Origin: Mucilaginibacter rubeus | Lineage (GTDB): Bacteria; Bacteroidota; Bacteroidia; Sphingobacteriales; Sphingobacteriaceae | Direction: 5' to 3' | Length of the DNA stretch: 64,000 nucleotides | Assembly: GCF_003286415.2 (NCBI RefSeq) | Contig: NZ_CP043450.1 | Span: 2,046,001 to 2,110,000, forward strand | In this document: positions 34,228 to 43,547 of the stretch, piece by piece | Numbering within the stretch: position 1 is the first letter of the stretch | Layout: every line of letters starts with the position of its first letter | Notes under the pieces: model-generated | Seen by the model: only the letters and a program-made list of their open reading frames with translations | Database searches by the model: none | What the model was told of the DNA's origin: nothing | Program-made: the position numbers and the translations under genes

Positions 34228-35556
34228 ATGGAAGCAAAAAATAATAAAAAAACCATCTGGGCCTGGTGTATGTTTGATTGGGCCAATCAGTCATACAATA
34301 TCGTTATTACCTCTACTATTTTCCCTGCATACTTTGTAGAGGTAACCAAGTTCAATTCAAAAAACACCCAAATGGTTACTTTCTTTGGGCATAAGTATGT
34401 GAACACGGTTTTATCAAACTATATATTGGGCTTATCCTATCTAATCGTGGCGGCTATATTGCCCATCCTTACTTCCATAGCCGATTACCGGGGCAATAAA
34501 AAATCATACTTACAATTATTTACCTGGTTGGGTAGTTTGGCTTGTGCCGGCTTGTTTTTCTTTAAACCGGGCACGGGGCTTGAAATCCCGATGCTGTGCT
34601 TTGGGCTCGCCTCGATAGGTTATTGCGGCGGCTTTGTGTTTTATAATTCGTATCTGCCACAAATTGCCACACCCGATAAACAAGATGCTGTGAGCGCCAA
34701 AGGATTTATTTATGGCTATGTTGGCAGCATAGTGGTGCAAGTATTGTGCTTTATCGTGGTGCTTCAGCCAAATTGGTTTGGCATTACCGACGATTGGCTA
34801 CCGGCCCGGATCTCATTCCTGATGGTTTTTGTTTGGTGGATTGGTTTTTCTGTTATCCCGTTCCGCCTGCTTCCTAAAGGACAACCTAACGCCGGTAAAC
34901 ATAGCTATAATGTACTTACAGGTGGCTTTAAAGAACTGGCCAAAGTTTTTGGCAAGGTGCGCAAAATGCCCTTGCTTAAACGCTTCCTGGCTTCATTTTT
35001 CCTTTATTCGGTTGGTGTGCAAACCATTATGCTGGTCGCGGCTAATTTTGCTGCCAAAGAATTACACATGCCCGATGCTGCCCTGATCTCAATCGTGCTC
35101 ATCATACAGGTTGTCGCAGTACCGGGCGCATTGATCGCATCCAAATCATCTGAGAAGTTTGGAAATGTGCGCACATTGGTTGGCTTAGTGGCGGTATGGT
35201 CGGCCATTTGCCTTTATGCTTACTTTATCACCAGCTCAACCCAGTTTTACGCGGCGGCAGTGGTTATCGGCATAGTGATGGGAGGGGTACAATCCTTATC
35301 GCGCTCAACCTACTCCAAATACTTGCCCGAGAATATTCCGGATACGGCTTCGTATTTCAGCTTTTATGATGTTACCGAAAAGCTTTCGATTGTGGTTGGC
35401 CTGTTTTGCTTTGGTTTTGTGGAGGCCGTAACTAACGAAATGCGCGACTCTACGCTTGCTCTTGACGGCTTTTTTGTGTTGGGATTAATTATGCTTATCG
35501 TACTGATGTTTACCGAGAGCAAGATCCGCAAGCAAAACGTTGAAGCTGGTGTCTAA
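34228..35556 (+). CDS. UMF1-family MFS transporter, paralogue 1
   Basis: This 442-residue protein has about 12 membrane helices. It matches the Atg22/UMF1 branch of the major facilitator superfamily: FDWANQSYNIVITSTIFPAY at the start, ADYRGNKKSYL, GFVFYNSYLPQIA and the C-terminal signature YSKYLPENIPDTASYFSFYD. In fungi Atg22 exports amino acids from vacuoles; bacterial substrates are unknown. A close paralogue sits at 37062-38384. The four residues KNNKKTI after the start are shared by both copies and fix the start. Confidence 0.9.
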   Translation: MEAKNNKKTIWAWCMFDWANQSYNIVITSTIFPAYFVEVTKFNSKNTQMVTFFGHKYVNTVLSNYILGLSYLIVAAILPILTSIADYRGNKKSYLQLFTWLGSLACAGLFFFKPGTGLEIPMLCFGLASIGYCGGFVFYNSYLPQIATPDKQDAVSAKGFIYGYVGSIVVQVLCFIVVLQPNWFGITDDWLPARISFLMVFVWWIGFSVIPFRLLPKGQPNAGKHSYNVLTGGFKELAKVFGKVRKMPLLKRFLASFFLYSVGVQTIMLVAANFAAKELHMPDAALISIVLIIQVVAVPGALIASKSSEKFGNVRTLVGLVAVWSAICLYAYFITSSTQFYAAAVVIGIVMGGVQSLSRSTYSKYLPENIPDTASYFSFYDVTEKLSIVVGLFCFGFVEAVTNEMRDSTLALDGFFVLGLIMLIVLMFTESKIRKQNVEAGV

Positions 35557-35597
35557 ACAATTTGGCGGCAGGCTTGTACTATATAAAAACGTAAGCC

Positions 35598-35945
35598 ATG
35601 ATCCATACAGTTAATCACAATGTAACCGATGATAACGGCACACAAAGAAATATTATCATCGAGCCGGTGCTTCATCAATCAACAAGTCATGAGTTAAACG
35701 CCACTGGCTTGTACAAACTTTACAAGGGCGGTAACGATGGCGAAGCAATCCTTTTTGAGATCCAGGAAATAGCTCCCGAAATTGGTGAAAGCAAGCCGCT
35801 GCTTGATGATAAAAAAAATCCGGATTATTTAGGGCAAATTATGTTTGATGGTGACGCTACCGCTAAATGGCATTATTCGGAGGGTTCTCTGTCGGATTAT
35901 GAGCAGCAGCAGGTGGTTGAATTTATCCAAAATACAAATAGTTGA
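35598..35945 (+). CDS. Small hypothetical protein
   Basis: This 115-residue acidic, soluble protein has no signal peptide or membrane helix. The middle (YLGQIMFDGDATAKWHYSEG) and the end (LSDYEQQQVVEFIQNT) look like a compact alpha/beta domain. I do not recognise a family. It lies between the UMF1 gene and the DinB gene and could be co-transcribed with the former, 41 bases away. Confidence 0.6.
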   Translation: MIHTVNHNVTDDNGTQRNIIIEPVLHQSTSHELNATGLYKLYKGGNDGEAILFEIQEIAPEIGESKPLLDDKKNPDYLGQIMFDGDATAKWHYSEGSLSDYEQQQVVEFIQNTNS

Positions 35946-35962
35946 TTTTTCTTTTTTCCTGC

Positions 35963-35978
35963 TGACATAGGGTTGTCA
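35963..35978. promoter_or_regulatory. Operator candidate of the DinB promoter, shared with the TolC promoter
   Basis: TGACATAGGGTTGTCA contains the inverted repeat TGACA-N6-TGTCA. Fifteen of its 16 bases recur at 50065-50080. In both places TTTGTA follows 14 or 15 bases after the last A. It lies 49 bases before the DinB ATG. The regulator is not identified. Confidence 0.6.
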
Positions 35979-36027
35979 CCGGCCTGTGGTTACTTTGTAT
36001 TGTAATCAAAAACAAAACCACAATACA

Positions 36028-36552
36028 ATGGAAACCAACGCAATTCAACAACCAACAGAAACTGGTGTAGTATCTGTTTATACACCCGATCAACTTTTAC
36101 AAAGCTGGCTTGGTCAGCGCCGTGTTACCCGTCGCCTGATTGAAGCTTTTCCGCAGGAAGCGCTTTTTAACTATTCGATAGGTGGAATGCGCCCCTTTTC
36201 AGAAATGGTGAAAGAAATCATCAGCATGAGTAGCCCCGGGGTAAAGGGACTTGTAACCAACGACTGGACACCAATCGCAGGCCTCGATCATCATACCGGG
36301 AAAGTTGAAGCCCACTCGAAAAATGATCTTTTAAAGTTGTGGGACAACGCGACCGAAGATATAACAAGCTACTGGGCGCAGATCCCTGCCGAACGCTTTC
36401 AGGAAACAGTATTGGCTTTTGGTCAGTACGAAGGGGTTGCAAACAGCATTATTCAATACATCATCGATAATGAAATTCATCACCGCGGCCAGGCTTATGT
36501 CTATCTCCGCTCATTAGGAATTGAGCCGCCTGCGTTTTATGACAGAAGCTAA
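36028..36552 (+). CDS. DinB-family protein
   Basis: This 174-residue four-helix-bundle protein of the DinB/YfiT-like superfamily shows a metal-site signature near its end (NEIHHRGQAYVYLRSLGIEP). ATG 36028 (METNAIQQP) is chosen. An in-frame GTG at 35986 is upstream but inside the promoter region. DinB-like proteins include thiol transferases and stress-induced metalloenzymes; the activity here is unknown. A terminator follows and a distinctive operator precedes it. Confidence 0.88.
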   Translation: METNAIQQPTETGVVSVYTPDQLLQSWLGQRRVTRRLIEAFPQEALFNYSIGGMRPFSEMVKEIISMSSPGVKGLVTNDWTPIAGLDHHTGKVEAHSKNDLLKLWDNATEDITSYWAQIPAERFQETVLAFGQYEGVANSIIQYIIDNEIHHRGQAYVYLRSLGIEPPAFYDRS

Positions 36553-36575
36553 GCTTGATTTACAAGAATAATTAG

Positions 36576-36603
36576 AGGCCTCCCGCACAGGAGGCCTTTT
36601 TTA
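36576..36603 (+). terminator. Terminator after the DinB gene
   Basis: AGGCCTCC (36576-36583) pairs with GGAGGCCT (36590-36597) across a 6-base loop and runs into TTTTTTATT. It is a compact GC-rich rho-independent terminator. Confidence 0.85.
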
Positions 36604-36671
36604 TTGATAGTCTCAAGCTAATGCCGCAGTTTTTATATCTTTAGTAGCGTGATCATTTCTAAATTTTTATA

Positions 36672-37004
36672 ATGGCAATCCTTCGCTCTTTTGCTTTGTT
36701 TTTATTGGCCGGTTTATTTGAAATAGGTGGAGGCTACCTGGTTTGGCTTTGGCTCAAAGAAGATAAGCCGTTTTGGTTCGGAATTACAGGTGCTGTTATC
36801 CTTGCGCTTTACGGGGTTGTTGCTACCTGGCAAACCGCTAACTTCGGGCGTGTGTATGCGGCTTACGGCGGCATTTTTATTGTGATGGCGTTAATCTGGG
36901 CCTGGAAGGTTGACGGTTTTAAGCCAGACAGGTATGATATTATCGGAGCTTTGGTTGCCTTGATAGGTGCTTGTATCATTGTTTACGCGCCGCGCGGACA
37001 TTGA
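36672..37004 (+). CDS. YnfA/UPF0060-family small membrane protein
   Basis: This 110-residue protein has four membrane helices and matches the UPF0060 family (LLAGLFEIGGGYLVWLWLKE, YGVVATWQTANFGRVYAAYG, DIIGALVALIGACIIVYAPR). It is related to the small multidrug-resistance fold. Some YnfA proteins have been linked to efflux of dyes, but this member is uncharacterised. It sits between two UMF1 transporters. Confidence 0.95.
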   Translation: MAILRSFALFLLAGLFEIGGGYLVWLWLKEDKPFWFGITGAVILALYGVVATWQTANFGRVYAAYGGIFIVMALIWAWKVDGFKPDRYDIIGALVALIGACIIVYAPRGH

Positions 37005-37061
37005 TTGAGAGGATAGTCTGTTTTTTGCAGTTTGTAAAATTTGCATACATTTAGTGAGCAA

Positions 37062-38384
37062 ATGGAAAACAAAAACAACAAAAAAACCATAAGGGCATGG
37101 GCTTTCTTTGATTGGGCCAATTCTGCCTATAACCTTGTCATCACTTCAACCATTTTTCCGGCGTATTATGTTGCCATAACAACCAATCATGCCAATGGTG
37201 ATAGGGTTAACTTTTTCGGGAAAAGCTTTGTAAACACTGCGCTTTCAGATTATGCTTTGTCGGCTGCTTACCTGGTGATGGTATTGCTACTGCCCATATT
37301 ATCATCTATTGCCGATTATAAAGGCAATAAAAAGATTTTTATGCTGTTTTTTACGCTGCTTGGTTCGGCGGCATGCTGCGCGTTGTTCAATTTTGATAAA
37401 GATCACCTGGAGATGGGCGTGATCTGTTTTGCTCTGGCGGCTATTGGTTACAGCGGAGGTTTTGTGTTTTATAATTCATACCTGCCCGAAATTGCTACGA
37501 TTGATATGCAGGATAACGTAAGCGCCAAAGGTTTTACCTACGGTTATATAGGCAGCGTACTGCTGCAGCTTATTTGCTTTTTGTTTGTGCTGAAAGGGGA
37601 GTGGTTTGGTATTGTTGACAAAACCTTTGCGCCGCGCCTGTCGTTTCTATTGGTAGGTTTATGGTGGATAGGGTTTGCCATGATCCCGTTCAGCGTGTTG
37701 CCTAAAGGTAGCCCTAACGCGGTAAGCCATAGCCATAACATTATAAAGGGGGGATTTATTGAGTTAGGCCATGTTTGGAAAAAGGTTAAGGAAATGCCGC
37801 TGTTAAAGCGGTTTTTACCGTCGTTCTTTTTTTATTCGATGGGGGTACAAACCATTATGTTGGTAGCTACCGGTTTTGCTGCCAAGGAATTGAAAATGGA
37901 AACCCCGCAGTTGATCACGATAATTTTAATTATTCAATTGGTTGCTATTTTCGGTGCAACGCTCATGTCGCGCTTGTCGGGTAAATATGGCAACGTAAGG
38001 GTATTAATAGGCGTGGTGATCCTGTGGATTGGTGTTTGCATAGCTGCTTACTTTACATATACGCAAACACAGTTCTACATCATAGCTGTTGTGGTAGGTT
38101 TAGTGATGGGAGGTATCCAGTCTATGTCGCGCTCAACGTATTCAAAATATCTGCCCGAAAATATCCCGGATACGGCATCCTTTTTCAGCTTTTATGATGT
38201 TACCGAAAAGCTGGCTATAGTAGGTGGTGTATTTAGCTTTGGTTTTTTTGAAGAAATAACCGGAAGTCCGCGAAATTCAGTCCTGGTATTGGGCGTATTT
38301 TTCATTGTCGGCTTAATTTTATTATTTTCTTTGCTGAAAGCGGAACGAAACGTCAATAAAAATTTGGATTTTAGCGCCCGTTAA
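37062..38384 (+). CDS. UMF1-family MFS transporter, paralogue 2
   Basis: This 440-residue protein is strongly similar along its whole length to the transporter at 34228-35556. It shares FDWAN near the start, GFVFYNSYLP, FSVLPKGSPNAVSHSHN against FRLLPKGQPNAGKHSYN, and YSKYLPENIPDTAS. The ATG at 37062 (MENKNNKKTI) is chosen by alignment with paralogue 1. An in-frame TTG at 37041 would add seven residues. The pair probably arose by duplication, with three small genes in between. The following LutA-like gene begins 13 bases after the stop. Confidence 0.9.
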   Translation: MENKNNKKTIRAWAFFDWANSAYNLVITSTIFPAYYVAITTNHANGDRVNFFGKSFVNTALSDYALSAAYLVMVLLLPILSSIADYKGNKKIFMLFFTLLGSAACCALFNFDKDHLEMGVICFALAAIGYSGGFVFYNSYLPEIATIDMQDNVSAKGFTYGYIGSVLLQLICFLFVLKGEWFGIVDKTFAPRLSFLLVGLWWIGFAMIPFSVLPKGSPNAVSHSHNIIKGGFIELGHVWKKVKEMPLLKRFLPSFFFYSMGVQTIMLVATGFAAKELKMETPQLITIILIIQLVAIFGATLMSRLSGKYGNVRVLIGVVILWIGVCIAAYFTYTQTQFYIIAVVVGLVMGGIQSMSRSTYSKYLPENIPDTASFFSFYDVTEKLAIVGGVFSFGFFEEITGSPRNSVLVLGVFFIVGLILLFSLLKAERNVNKNLDFSAR

Positions 38385-38397
38385 CTATTTTGTGCCG

Positions 38398-39126
38398 ATG
38401 AAGGTTGAGTTGTTCATACCGTGTTTTATAGATCAGTTGTTTCCTGAAACAGCTTTTAATACTGTAAAACTGCTGGAGAAAGCAGGTTGCAAGGTTAGTT
38501 ATAATCCGGCGCAAACCTGCTGCGGTCAGCCGGCTTTTAATGCGGGCTTTTGGGATGATGCCAAAGAGGTTGGTAGCAAATTTTTGAGTGATTTTTCGGA
38601 AGATAGTGTTATAGTATCACCTTCGGCATCTTGTACCGGCATGGTGAAAAACTATTATAACGACCTGTTTACCAATACTGCCGTGCATAACAAATGCCGG
38701 GCAATACAAGGAAATATCTACGAACTATCCGATTTCTTGGTAAATATCCTGGAGTATGATTATTTCGGCGCGGAGCTTGATGGCAAGGCTGTTTATCATG
38801 ATAGCTGTGCCGGTCTGCGCGAATGTAAGATCAAAGATGAGCCACGTCAATTGCTCTCTAAAGTACTTGGCCTCGAATTGCTCGACCTGAAAGATGGTGA
38901 AACCTGCTGTGGTTTCGGCGGCACCTTTGCAGTTAAGTTTGATGGTATTTCAACAGCGATGGCACAACAAAAGGTAAATAACGCGCTTGATGCCGGCGCG
39001 GAATACATCATTTCGACAGATGCATCATGCTTAATGCACATGCAGGGATATATCGATAAAAATAGTTTGCCAATTCAAACCATGCACATCGCTGATGTTT
39101 TGGCCCTGGGCTGGGGGAATGTGTAA
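38398..39126 (+). CDS. LutA/YkgE-like (CCG-motif) Fe-S oxidoreductase subunit
   Basis: This 242-residue protein has two CCG-type cysteine-rich domains: TCCGQPAFNAGFWDDA (Cys41-Cys42-Gly43) and ETCCGFGGTFAVKF (Cys170-Cys171-Gly172), with DSCAGLREC between them. This matches LutA of the lactate-oxidising LutABC complex and the YkgE family. The partner genes lutB and lutC are not in the window, so the lactate role is uncertain. The start is ATG 38398, not the GTG six bases upstream. Confidence 0.9.
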   Translation: MKVELFIPCFIDQLFPETAFNTVKLLEKAGCKVSYNPAQTCCGQPAFNAGFWDDAKEVGSKFLSDFSEDSVIVSPSASCTGMVKNYYNDLFTNTAVHNKCRAIQGNIYELSDFLVNILEYDYFGAELDGKAVYHDSCAGLRECKIKDEPRQLLSKVLGLELLDLKDGETCCGFGGTFAVKFDGISTAMAQQKVNNALDAGAEYIISTDASCLMHMQGYIDKNSLPIQTMHIADVLALGWGNV

Positions 39127-39131
39127 TCCTG

Positions 39132-40238
39132 CTATTCTTTAATCAGTTTCAATTTTAAGGTATCATCATACACTTTGGTATCCCATTGCATTTGCTTTCC
39201 GTTGTAGTTACTGATCTTTACCTTTGTGGTATCATTGTTTGTGCCACCGTCGAAATGTACATTGAATGTTTTTTGGTTAGCATTATAATTATAACGGCCA
39301 AACCATGCCCGGTTAGCTTCAAACACGTAAGGATTTGCACATAATGATATTCTGCCATCATCTTCAATGTATATATAGCACCAGTTTTGCGCACCATTCA
39401 TCCAATCGTTTTCACCGACAGTTTTGCCATTTCGTTTGAATTCCTTGATTTTCCATTTTCCCGTAAAGGTCGATGATGGTACAGCTACTACATAGCGGTA
39501 AATGCTATAAAAAGCAAGGCCGATTACCAAAAGTTTTAAAACTGGTTTTGCAAAACTTAACCTTAACTGTGGTATTACCACTTCTTTAAATAAAACAGGT
39601 TTAATATCCGGCCATCGTAGTAGTAAAAGGTATAACAGGCCGGTAGTTATAATAATTGAGTTTATGAATGCCCCTGTGGCTATATCATAAAATACATTGA
39701 TCAATACAATGTTTAACATTACCGGTAATAATAAACAGGTGCCTAATAAGGTAGTACGCCTGAATAAAAGCATAACGCCGCCGCCAATCTGAAGCAATCC
39801 CAGTATAATCGCGAAAGTGTAGGAGTGGCCAAAATAATTCCAGGTGAGATCGAAGCCGCTTAGCTCGCCTACAGGGGTATTATCTCTCATGTAAACATGC
39901 CCGAACTGGGTTTTCAGAATTTTGGCAAAACCATAAGCAGACACTTGATAGGCGACGAAGTACCGTATAACGCCTCGCAAAAAAGCGTGCCTTATCCCGG
40001 AATTAAATCCTTCTTTCTTGCTTATTTGATGCCAATAAACGGAATATACCACCGAAAAGACACACATACCAGCAATAATCCAGGTGAAAAGCCTCGCAAA
40101 GGAAACATCACCAAAAGAATTAAACAGTTTGTAAAAGAAAGAGCCCAACAACGTCATTAAGCAATCATAAATTGCTATGAACGTATACAGGCATTCGAAG
40201 AATTTAGCGAACCAATAGGAGCGTGGTTTAGGAGTCAT
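39132..40238 (-). CDS. DoxX-like membrane protein with C-terminal lipocalin-like domain
   Basis: This 368-residue protein has about eight membrane segments in the first 240 residues, including FAKILKTQFG and LLQIGGGVMLLFRRTTLLGT, which look like a DoxX-type module. An extracytoplasmic beta-rich tail follows (about 265-368: GKWKIKEFKRNGKTV, CYIYIEDDGRISLC, WDTKVYDDTLKLKLI), similar to lipocalin-like ligand barrels. The ATG at 40238 is chosen; a TTG at 40256 would overlap the preceding gene. The two genes are 4 bases apart. No function is established. Confidence 0.7.
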   Translation of the reverse strand: MTPKPRSYWFAKFFECLYTFIAIYDCLMTLLGSFFYKLFNSFGDVSFARLFTWIIAGMCVFSVVYSVYWHQISKKEGFNSGIRHAFLRGVIRYFVAYQVSAYGFAKILKTQFGHVYMRDNTPVGELSGFDLTWNYFGHSYTFAIILGLLQIGGGVMLLFRRTTLLGTCLLLPVMLNIVLINVFYDIATGAFINSIIITTGLLYLLLLRWPDIKPVLFKEVVIPQLRLSFAKPVLKLLVIGLAFYSIYRYVVAVPSSTFTGKWKIKEFKRNGKTVGENDWMNGAQNWCYIYIEDDGRISLCANPYVFEANRAWFGRYNYNANQKTFNVHFDGGTNNDTTKVKISNYNGKQMQWDTKVYDDTLKLKLIKE

Positions 40239-40242
40239 AAGC

Positions 40243-40851
40243 TTACTTCCGTTCAATATCCAGAATGGTTCCTTCTTTTGCCATTTCTACAAGAAACGGT
40301 TTCGCAACGCCTTCCTGTGCATTGTCATAAGCAGTGTCGCCTTTGGCGGCAATATCATCAAGCCCGTCTTCGCGGTCAACCTCGTATTTATTCAGGGCCA
40401 GGTAAACCGAATCGCCTGAAACCTTATTTACTTTGTACAGGGTATAGTGATCATTCTTGAGTTTAATATGAAAAACATCATTCTTCTGCGGTGATAAAAC
40501 CCATTGGTTTACTTTTTTAGCTTTCTGCTTTTCGCTTATATAAAAAAGTATCGATCCAATAACTATCAAAAAGCACCCGGCAAATGTCCATACCGGTATT
40601 TTGGTTTGTACTTTCAGGTTGTCATAGCTTAATTTGAGCGAGGCCGGCATTTCCTTTAACTTTAAGACCTGTTTGCAATTAAGGCATTGCGAAACACCTG
40701 TTTTACCTATCGGAAAAAATGGGATCCAGAAAATATGCGCCCAGCGCTGAAATACATTCATCTGGATGCTGTTGGCTGTATTACAGTTTGGGCAGGTGTC
40801 GTTGGTTATTTCGGATTTTAAGAGCTTGGCTTTGATACCGTATATGATCAT
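40243..40851 (-). CDS. Zinc-ribbon membrane protein
   Basis: This 202-residue protein has a N-terminal zinc ribbon made by Cys20-x2-Cys23 and Cys56-x2-Cys59, with FQRWAHIFWIPFFPIGK between them. One membrane helix (IPVWTFAGCFLIVIGSILFYI) separates it from a C-terminal beta-rich extracytoplasmic domain (DHYTLYKVNKVSGDSVYLAL). It is translated just ahead of the DoxX-like gene, with only 4 bases between. They probably work together, but I know no assigned role. Confidence 0.75.
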   Translation of the reverse strand: MIIYGIKAKLLKSEITNDTCPNCNTANSIQMNVFQRWAHIFWIPFFPIGKTGVSQCLNCKQVLKLKEMPASLKLSYDNLKVQTKIPVWTFAGCFLIVIGSILFYISEKQKAKKVNQWVLSPQKNDVFHIKLKNDHYTLYKVNKVSGDSVYLALNKYEVDREDGLDDIAAKGDTAYDNAQEGVAKPFLVEMAKEGTILDIERK

Positions 40852-41012
40852 GGCTGATAAGGTTTAGAATATGTAAAATCGGTTTGAAAATACAGAAATG
40901 ATGCTGATAAACGAAATTATCAAATTGTTATAGCCACTGCCTGCCAGTTTTAACATTTATTCTTTTACGCTGATATGAAAAATGCTTCGAACCAACATTT
41001 TATAAAAAACTG

Positions 41013-41020
41013 TATCTTTG
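41013..41020 (+). promoter_or_regulatory. -7 box of the mtaB gene
   Basis: TATCTTTG is a perfect Bacteroidetes -7 box (TAnnTTTG). It ends 9 bases before the ATG at 41030, giving an almost leaderless transcript. It also argues against the in-frame TTG at 41018, which lies inside the box. Confidence 0.65.
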
Positions 41021-41029
41021 CCGTTTGAA

Positions 41030-42349
41030 ATGAACAAGAAAGTCGCTTTTTACACTTTAGGCTGCAAGCTGAATTATTCGGAGACCTCATCTATTGGTCG
41101 ACTGTTTAACCAGGCCGGTTATGATACGGTGAATTTTACCGAAACGCCGGATGTTTTTGTGATCAATACCTGCTCGGTTACTGATAATGCCGATAAAAAG
41201 TGTAAGAAGATTGTTAAGGAGGCGCTTAAAATTTCGCCTAATGCCTACGTAACTATAGTAGGTTGCTACGCCCAGCTTAAACCACAGGAAATTGCAGAAA
41301 TTCCAGGTGTTGACATGGTGCTTGGCGCTGCCGAAAAATTCCAGATAGTTGATCATATTACCGATTTAACTAAAAGGCCTAAGGCACTTGTGCTTAATCA
41401 GCCCGTGTCTGAAGCTAACGAGTTTGTACCTGCATATTCTTTTGGCGACCGTACCCGTACTTTCCTGAAAGTACAAGACGGCTGCGATTACTCTTGTACC
41501 TTTTGTACCATCCCGCTGGCGCGTGGCGCGAGCAGGAGCGATACCATTGAAAACGTTGTTGCGCAGGCCCGGCAAATTGCCGAATCGGGCGTAAAAGAAA
41601 TTGTACTTACCGGTGTAAACCTGGGCGATTTCGGGATCCGTAACGGACAGCGCGAGGATAAATTTTTTGACCTTGTTAAGGCGCTTGACGAGGTAGAAGG
41701 TATCGACCGTTTCAGGATCTCGTCCATTGAGCCTAATCTGCTTACCGACGAGATCATCGCTTTTGTTGCCGCTTCAAAACGTTTTGTGCCGCATTTTCAT
41801 ATTCCGCTTCAATCGGGTTCGGACAAGATCCTGGGACTGATGCGCCGTCGTTATAAACGCGACCTTTATGTTAACCGAGTGGCCAAAATAAAAGAACTGA
41901 TGCCCGATTGTTGCATAGGTGTGGATGTTATTGTTGGCTTCCCCGGCGAAACAAGGGAAGATTTTATTGATACCTATAATTTCCTGAACGAACTTAATAT
42001 TTCATACCTGCACGTATTCACGTATTCGGAAAGAGAAAATACTTTGGCTGCCCAGATGACGGGGGCTGTTCCTGGTTCTGCACGCGGAGAACGGAGCAAA
42101 ATGTTGCACATCCTGTCTGATAAAAAACGCCGTGCTTTTTACGAAAGTCAATTGGGTAAAAACCAGGAAGTTTTGTTTGAGGGCGATATTAAAGATGGCT
42201 TTATGCACGGCTTTACCCGTAATTATGTGAAGGTGCGTACTAAGTATGATCCTGTTCTGGTTAATGAATTGAAGACAGTACATCTAACAAATATTTCACC
42301 TGATGGTGATGTTGAAATAACAGAAGGCGAAGAAATATTAGTTCATTAA
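41030..42349 (+). CDS. mtaB: tRNA (t6A37) methylthiotransferase MtaB
   Basis: MtaB is a radical-SAM enzyme that adds a methylthio group to t6A37 of tRNAs reading ANN codons. The 439-residue protein has an N-terminal UPF0004 domain with cluster cysteines Cys12 (LGCKLNYSE), Cys48 and Cys79. The radical-SAM motif is Cys152-x3-Cys156-x2-Cys159 (DGCDYSCTFC), followed by HIPLQSGSDKILGLMRRRY and a C-terminal TRAM-like region. CKLNYSE near the start separates MtaB from MiaB and RimO. Confidence 0.95.
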   Translation: MNKKVAFYTLGCKLNYSETSSIGRLFNQAGYDTVNFTETPDVFVINTCSVTDNADKKCKKIVKEALKISPNAYVTIVGCYAQLKPQEIAEIPGVDMVLGAAEKFQIVDHITDLTKRPKALVLNQPVSEANEFVPAYSFGDRTRTFLKVQDGCDYSCTFCTIPLARGASRSDTIENVVAQARQIAESGVKEIVLTGVNLGDFGIRNGQREDKFFDLVKALDEVEGIDRFRISSIEPNLLTDEIIAFVAASKRFVPHFHIPLQSGSDKILGLMRRRYKRDLYVNRVAKIKELMPDCCIGVDVIVGFPGETREDFIDTYNFLNELNISYLHVFTYSERENTLAAQMTGAVPGSARGERSKMLHILSDKKRRAFYESQLGKNQEVLFEGDIKDGFMHGFTRNYVKVRTKYDPVLVNELKTVHLTNISPDGDVEITEGEEILVH

Positions 42350-42377
42350 ATTCTATATTCGCCTTAAAATATAACCT

Positions 42378-43547
42378 ATGTTTCCTACGCTTACATCGTT
42401 ATTAAAATATCTTTTTGGTTTTAATCTGCCTTTACCCATACAAACTTTTGGTTTTTTTGTGGCGATAGCTTTTGTGGGTGGTTACTGGGCTTTTGGCCAG
42501 GAGTTTAAACGTAAAGAAGCATTAGGTGTTATCCATACTTTTAAAAAGCGGGTTACTATAGGTTTACAGGCGTCAAGTACCGAGTTGATAAGCAATGGTA
42601 TTTTTGGCTTTTTATTGGGTTATAAAATTGTTGATTGCGCGCTCAACTACCAAATGCTGTTAGATACGCCGCAAGAATTTTTACTATCCTTAAGAGGCAA
42701 CTGGATTGGTGGCATACTTGGAGCCGCAGCTTTTGCATATTGGGCATGGTACGAAGCAAATAAACAAAAGCTTGACAAACCGATAACTAAAGATATTGAT
42801 GTACATCCTCATGAATTATTAGGTAGTATATTGCTTTGGGCTGCGGTGTTTGGTTTTGCAGGCGCTAAGTTGTTTAATGCGTTGGAAAACTGGGGCGATT
42901 TTATGAAAGACCCGGTTGGTATGCTGGTTGGTTTTAGTGGTTTAACCTTTTATGGTGGCCTGATATGTGGTGGAGCGGCCGTGCTTTATATTGCTAACAA
43001 ACACGGCATTAAACCATTAGATATGCTTGATATTGGCGGTCCGGGTATGATGCTGGCTTACGCTTTAGGTCGTGTAGGCTGCCAGATGAGTGGCGATGGC
43101 GACTGGGGTATTGTTAACCTTGCAGCCAAACCGGCTTGGTTAAGCTGGGCTCCCAATTGGATGTGGAGCTTTAAATTTCCACACAATGTGAATGATGAAG
43201 GCGTGCAGATGGTGAACTGTATGGGTAAGTTTTGTCATGAGCTGCAATACCCGGTTTACCCAACCTCATTTTACGAATCTGTAATTTGTTTATTACTGTT
43301 CTTTGTATTATGGAAAATAAGGCACAATTTTAAAGCTCCGGGCGTTTTGTTTGGTGTATACATGATATTGGCTGGCGTTGAGCGTTTCGTTATTGAGCTC
43401 ATCAGGGTTAATACTAAATATGTTGTTGCCGGTGTTTCATTTACCCAGGCCGAAATGATCTCGGTGATCATGGTTTTGGGCGGCGCGGCATTAATCATTA
43501 CCGGACTAAACAAAGAAAAGAAAGCACTGGGCACTACAAATGGCTGA
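42378..43547 (+). CDS. lgt: Prolipoprotein diacylglyceryl transferase
   Basis: Lgt transfers diacylglycerol from phosphatidylglycerol to the lipobox cysteine of prolipoproteins. The 389-residue inner-membrane protein has at least seven hydrophobic helices and the conserved region [20 protein letters not shown], corresponding to the Lgt signature GRxGN, plus [12 protein letters not shown] and [17 protein letters not shown]. It is longer than the roughly 290-residue E. coli enzyme because of loops near residues 45-60 and 255-285, as is common in Bacteroidetes. It overlaps the GtrA gene by 8 bases. Confidence 0.93.
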   Translation: MFPTLTSLLKYLFGFNLPLPIQTFGFFVAIAFVGGYWAFGQEFKRKEALGVIHTFKKRVTIGLQASSTELISNGIFGFLLGYKIVDCALNYQMLLDTPQEFLLSLRGNWIGGILGAAAFAYWAWYEANKQKLDKPITKDIDVHPHELLGSILLWAAVFGFAGAKLFNALENWGDFMKDPVGMLVGFSGLTFYGGLICGGAAVLYIANKHGIKPLDMLDIGGPGMMLAYALGRVGCQMSGDGDWGIVNLAAKPAWLSWAPNWMWSFKFPHNVNDEGVQMVNCMGKFCHELQYPVYPTSFYESVICLLLFFVLWKIRHNFKAPGVLFGVYMILAGVERFVIELIRVNTKYVVAGVSFTQAEMISVIMVLGGAALIITGLNKEKKALGTTNG

